Source: a virus. Taken from it: DNA of 25,814 nucleotides. How positions within the stretch are numbered: the stretch's first letter is position 1; every line of letters begins with the position of its first letter. The notes below the pieces were generated by a model. It made no database searches and was not told where the DNA came from. It saw nothing but the letters and a program-made list of their open reading frames with translations. A program made the position numbers and the translations under genes. The DNA lies in the IMG/VR virus record IMGVR_UViG_3300025137_000256, positions 1-25,814 of that record; one strand, given 5' to 3'. Shown in pieces: positions 23,317 through 25,814 of the stretch.

Positions 23317-24530
23317 TATACATTATACCTGCTGATTAAAGGCTCAATCGTGCAGTTGATCATGCCATGAAAAGGACTGAGTTTGTTTTTGGATAGGTTC
23401 AGAAACCGTCTGGGATCAGGCCCATCATTGCTGGGTGCTGACATACCAATACCGATAATCAAATCGAGTTCAGCTTGCTTACTGGTCTTGCTGTCAGCCA
23501 TCATAGAGGCTTCAACTCTGGTTCGATTTTCAGCTTCAATACTGGCTTGTGTAACGCATAGAATGGCGCAGCGATGACGTTTGGCTAATTCACGAACAGA
23601 CTGATACAGCGCACCCAACTTCCGGTGTAGACCGTCATAGGTGCCAGATATTTCCAGCTTATCGATCTGGTCTAAGATTACGACATCAGCAGGGAACTTA
23701 GTTAAGAACGCATCTAGCTTATCTACATTCCATCCATTGATTTCCCTGAAGCGCATGTTGGAATCAATCTCTTTGAATTTACCCCGGACTTCAGCAGACC
23801 GGGTTATGCATTCCTTCGCACTTACCCCCGCCCAGGATTGCATTCCACGTAGCTTAGTAATCTGCACGTCTTCCTCATTACAGAGATAGAAGACCTTGGC
23901 ACCTTGCGATGCAAAGCCCCCCGGACCAGCACACAACGATATTGAAAAGCATGTCTTACCAGCCTCAGTTCTGGCAAATATTGCTCCGAAATTACCCGGT
24001 CCAACGCCATACAATTCTCTGCTCAGTGTCGGGATGTTGAACTGCCATTTGTTTTCATTGCTGGTAAACGCCATCAACTCATCGATGTCGGCATCACAGT
24101 CCTCACCGAAGTCATCAGGCATGTAGCTTTCGGCTACATTCTCAATCAGGCGCTTTAGTTTGGTCATAGCTGCGCTATCACCTTCAGCCATATTGATGCC
24201 CAGAGAGGCTACATCCCGGCCTATTTCTTGCCGCCACAAGGATTGAATGATGTCATCTGCCACAGCCTCTGTGATGGCAGGAGCGGTTTTTAGGTTATCA
24301 AGTATATCTCGGAAGTCATGTATTATAGCTGATGTAGCCATTGGGTTCTGTGACATCCACATAGCAAATAGATCGTCAGGTTGTAGGTCATTTTCATATT
24401 TACTATGACCTTCAACTATCAAATCTAAAATCTGTAGATGTTCGTCAGCAAAGATTGACCGTCTGATTCTCTGCTGATGATTTTCGTATACCTGTCTGCT
24501 TAATAGCGTTTTTAGTAGATTTATTTCCAC
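23316..24530 (-). CDS. DnaB-like replicative helicase (RecA-type ATPase)
   Basis: The 404-residue protein has a helical N-terminal part like the DnaB N-domain, then an ATPase core. Walker A is 'ARTEAGKT' (186-193), 'FYLCNEE' (214-220) follows as the H1a-like glutamate region, Walker B is 'VVILDQID' with Asp287, and 'CVTQAS' with Gln328 is motif H3. It would unwind the replication fork, with the separate TOPRIM primase encoded upstream. The start is GTG at 24530 with AAGGGG nine bases upstream; no better ATG is found. A terminator lies just upstream, so it must have its own promoter or depend on read-through; none is clear in the 60-base gap. Confidence 0.85.
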   Translation of the reverse strand: MEINLLKTLLSRQVYENHQQRIRRSIFADEHLQILDLIVEGHSKYENDLQPDDLFAMWMSQNPMATSAIIHDFRDILDNLKTAPAITEAVADDIIQSLWRQEIGRDVASLGINMAEGDSAAMTKLKRLIENVAESYMPDDFGEDCDADIDELMAFTSNENKWQFNIPTLSRELYGVGPGNFGAIFARTEAGKTCFSISLCAGPGGFASQGAKVFYLCNEEDVQITKLRGMQSWAGVSAKECITRSAEVRGKFKEIDSNMRFREINGWNVDKLDAFLTKFPADVVILDQIDKLEISGTYDGLHRKLGALYQSVRELAKRHRCAILCVTQASIEAENRTRVEASMMADSKTSKQAELDLIIGIGMSAPSNDGPDPRRFLNLSKNKLSPFHGMINCTIEPLISRYNV

Positions 24531-24588
24531 TTTTATCTGCCCCTTATTGTTGGTTTAGCAACGCTACTAATAACACGGCAGAGGACAT

Positions 24589-24615
24589 AAAAAAAGCCCC
24601 AGAAAAATCTGAGGC
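24589..24615 (-). terminator. Rho-independent terminator before the helicase gene
   Basis: Eight-base arms (24596-24603 and 24608-24615) pair with one G-U wobble around a four-base loop, followed on the - strand by seven T. The + strand side is also T-rich (17 bases, mostly T and A), so it could work both ways. It closes the early small-gene transcript about 25 bases after the 67-residue gene and about 60 bases before the helicase start. Confidence 0.8.
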
Positions 24616-24639
24616 CATTTTATTTTTTATTAGAGAGTA

Positions 24640-24843
24640 TTAGCTATTTCGGAACTTCATCTGTGTGATGTCCGGACTTTTATCTCCTCGTCTTTCCTTC
24701 ATATCCACCTGATGAAAAATAACATTTTTGTTATCTTTAACAATGGCAGCTATAGATTCTTCAATTCTAGTTTGTTCAGCGGCAGCTTCCTTGAAGCCAC
24801 CCTCAATATTGTAGTCAATAATGACTACGGCCCGTGCTTTCAT
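24640..24843 (-). CDS. Small hypothetical protein (67 residues)
   Basis: The product starts with a beta-strand-like 'ARAVVIIDYNIEG', followed by a charged helix (about 16-40), another strand and a charged tail. AAGGA seven bases before ATG supports the start. It is the last gene before the terminator. No family is recognised, although the layout suggests a small alpha/beta domain. Confidence 0.6.
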   Translation of the reverse strand: MKARAVVIIDYNIEGGFKEAAAEQTRIEESIAAIVKDNKNVIFHQVDMKERRGDKSPDITQMKFRNS

Positions 24844-24930
24844 AGCGTGATCCTTAGAGTTTAATAAGAAGTATAGCTGTCTACACTGCCTCTATAGAAT
24901 AATGAGGTGATAGCAACCGGCAAATTAACT
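24844..24930 (-). other. Short intergenic spacer
   Basis: These 87 bases are AT-rich and have several TATA-like stretches (for instance TATAGA and TATACT on the - strand) but none with a well-spaced -35 match. It may hold a weak or phage-specific promoter for the 67-residue gene downstream; none can be defended. Confidence 0.3.
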
Positions 24931-25134
24931 TTATGTAAAATTTGGTGGACCTGACGGGGGATTAACCCAATCGCTTGATGATATTCCTTCTACATCTAAA
25001 TAACCCTCACATAAAACTTTATGCGCTGGCATTATAATGTTGCAGCGGTCCCATGCCACAACAATGATGCTCCAGACCATTTTTCTGTGGTGCTTTTTGT
25101 AGATAAAATCTAAATATCTTTCGGACATACTCAT
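24931..25134 (-). CDS. Small hypothetical protein (67 residues)
   Basis: The product has a basic N-terminal helix, a hydrophobic middle ('MVWSIIVVAWDRCNIIM') and a Pro-rich end ('DWVNPPSGPPNF'). The middle is too short and polar-interrupted to be a sure membrane helix. GGAGG is 12 bases before ATG, a loose spacing. An alternative start GTG in another frame nearer to the GGAGG would give a shorter, less convincing protein. No family is recognised. Confidence 0.5.
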   Translation of the reverse strand: MSMSERYLDFIYKKHHRKMVWSIIVVAWDRCNIIMPAHKVLCEGYLDVEGISSSDWVNPPSGPPNFT

Positions 25135-25143
25135 CGTGTTTTT

Positions 25144-25221
25144 TCACCTCCATCCTCTAGTCTGTGTCGTTGCTAGAGCCGATTGAAAATTGCAGCAGGA
25201 ATAAAACGATTTGTTGTTCAT
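25144..25221 (-). CDS. Possible 25-residue ORF between primase and next gene
   Basis: ATG at 25221 overlaps the primase TGA stop (ATGA), and the frame runs 25 codons to TGA at 25144-25146, ending inside the GGAGGTGA that would serve the next gene. The coupling on both sides fits the style of the operon, but the product is tiny, has no recognisable features, and may be chance. Confidence 0.25.
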   Translation of the reverse strand: MNNKSFYSCCNFQSALATTQTRGWR

Positions 25222-25814
25222 TTAATTACCCCCATGATCTTATCAACAGTTAAGTTTTTCAAATCTAGTTTAGTAAACCGCAATTTGCAGCCAGCTAACC
25301 TAGACGCTTCAATTATTGCATTACCACTAGCATCATTGTCAAGTATTAATGTATAATTTTTATATGTAATTAATGTAGATTTTATCCCCTTTGTTATTTT
25401 TGTACCCAGCAGGGCCACTCCCACATAGCCATTGATACGAGATACAGCACACGCCGAGGGTACATCTTCAACCATTATTGCATGGTCACCATCACCTACA
25501 TGAATACCGCCATCTAGTTGACCGTATGACCACCACTTGTACTTACTGCCACATAGACTGCGTCCCACCGCCCCGGTGCTGTCCTGATTGTAGAATAGCA
25601 CACGCTTTTCAGCAGGGGCGTATCTGATTTTAATTAGACCCGCTTGATAGGCTTCTAGAGAGTTTACTTGCTTCAGGTATAACATGGCAGGGCCGTAGTT
25701 ATCTGGCTTAGTTACAATAGCTGGAACAGGAGACTTCTTTTTAGCCTCTCTGTTAGGCCTATTATTATTTAGATAAGCTTTGGATGCAGAGATTGATCTT
25801 CTACCCCGGTAGCT
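25218..25814 (-). CDS. TOPRIM primase, N-terminus cut off by the window edge
   Basis: The frame stays open from the stop at 25218 through the window edge (199 codons), so the ATG at 25685 is not the real start. A TOPRIM core is visible: 'AIMVEDVPSACAV' with the conserved Glu, a Gly-rich strand-turn ('VGVALLGTKI'), and 'LILDNDASGNA' with the Asp-x-Asp pair that binds metal. The part upstream of the core is basic and low in complexity, perhaps a linker to a zinc-binding domain lying outside the window. It would make primers for the polymerase. No helicase domain follows, so primase and helicase are separate proteins, unlike T7 gp4. Confidence 0.8.
   Translation of the reverse strand, partial: SYRGRRSISASKAYLNNNRPNREAKKKSPVPAIVTKPDNYGPAMLYLKQVNSLEAYQAGLIKIRYAPAEKRVLFYNQDSTGAVGRSLCGSKYKWWSYGQLDGGIHVGDGDHAIMVEDVPSACAVSRINGYVGVALLGTKITKGIKSTLITYKNYTLILDNDASGNAIIEASRLAGCKLRFTKLDLKNLTVDKIMGVIK

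Noticed and set aside
1-25814. tRNA genes, CRISPR arrays, insertion sequences or an integrase
   Set aside because: Looked for and none seen; the gene content is that of a lytic phage and the sequence is almost fully coding.

Overview
The window looks like a contiguous piece of a lytic marine podovirus genome, most like the HMO-2011 type (phages of SAR116, Roseobacter and SAR11-like bacteria). That placement is from memory of the group, not from a database search. The main reasons are a family A DNA polymerase with a DnaJ-type zinc finger inserted in it, an adenosylcobalamin-type ribonucleotide reductase, a MazG-like protein, a DnaB-like helicase with a TOPRIM primase, and very large internal virion proteins. 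No tRNA, rRNA, CRISPR, integrase or transposase is visible. Genes are packed with ATGA, TAATG or TGATG junctions and almost no non-coding DNA; no gap without a gene exceeds about 110 bases.

Left arm (1-14832, all + strand): virion and lysis genes. In order: the possible tail end of an upstream gene; a GNAT-like small protein; a 733-residue fibre-like protein built of repeats; a GH24 lysozyme with a C-terminal membrane segment; an overlapping Rz/Rz1 spanin pair; a 602-residue repeat-containing virion protein; a fusion of an APS/PAPS-reductase-like (PP-loop) domain to a peptidase S74 tail-chaperone domain; three small or acidic proteins; and two giant proteins (about 1185 and 1228 residues). 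The first of the giants carries a lysozyme-like domain, as expected for ejection proteins.

The arms converge on a hairpin terminator at 14839-14866.

Right arm (14935-25814, all - strand): replication, recombination and nucleotide metabolism. Reading in the direction of transcription, from the right edge: a TOPRIM primase cut by the window edge, small unknown genes, a terminator (24589-24615), a DnaB-like helicase, an adenine-methylase-like protein, a 127-residue exonuclease fragment, and the polymerase. A good sigma70-like promoter overlaps the polymerase stop codon. Downstream of it lie a putative ssDNA-binding protein, a RecE-like exonuclease, a PD-(D/E)XK nuclease, two small genes, MazG, class II ribonucleotide reductase, two small genes and a last PD-(D/E)XK nuclease. 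Together these genes would open and copy the genome, process ends and branches, and turn host nucleotides into dNTPs.

The most notable points are: (1) the PP-loop/S74 fusion, which keeps the four-cysteine Fe-S signature of APS reductases and the self-cleavage residues of S74 domains; (2) a proofreading exonuclease split between two overlapping genes, with motifs I and II in one and motif III in the polymerase gene, which has its own strong ribosome binding site; (3) the zinc finger and unusual HDS motif C of that polymerase; and (4) regular 11- and 22-residue repeats in two virion proteins.
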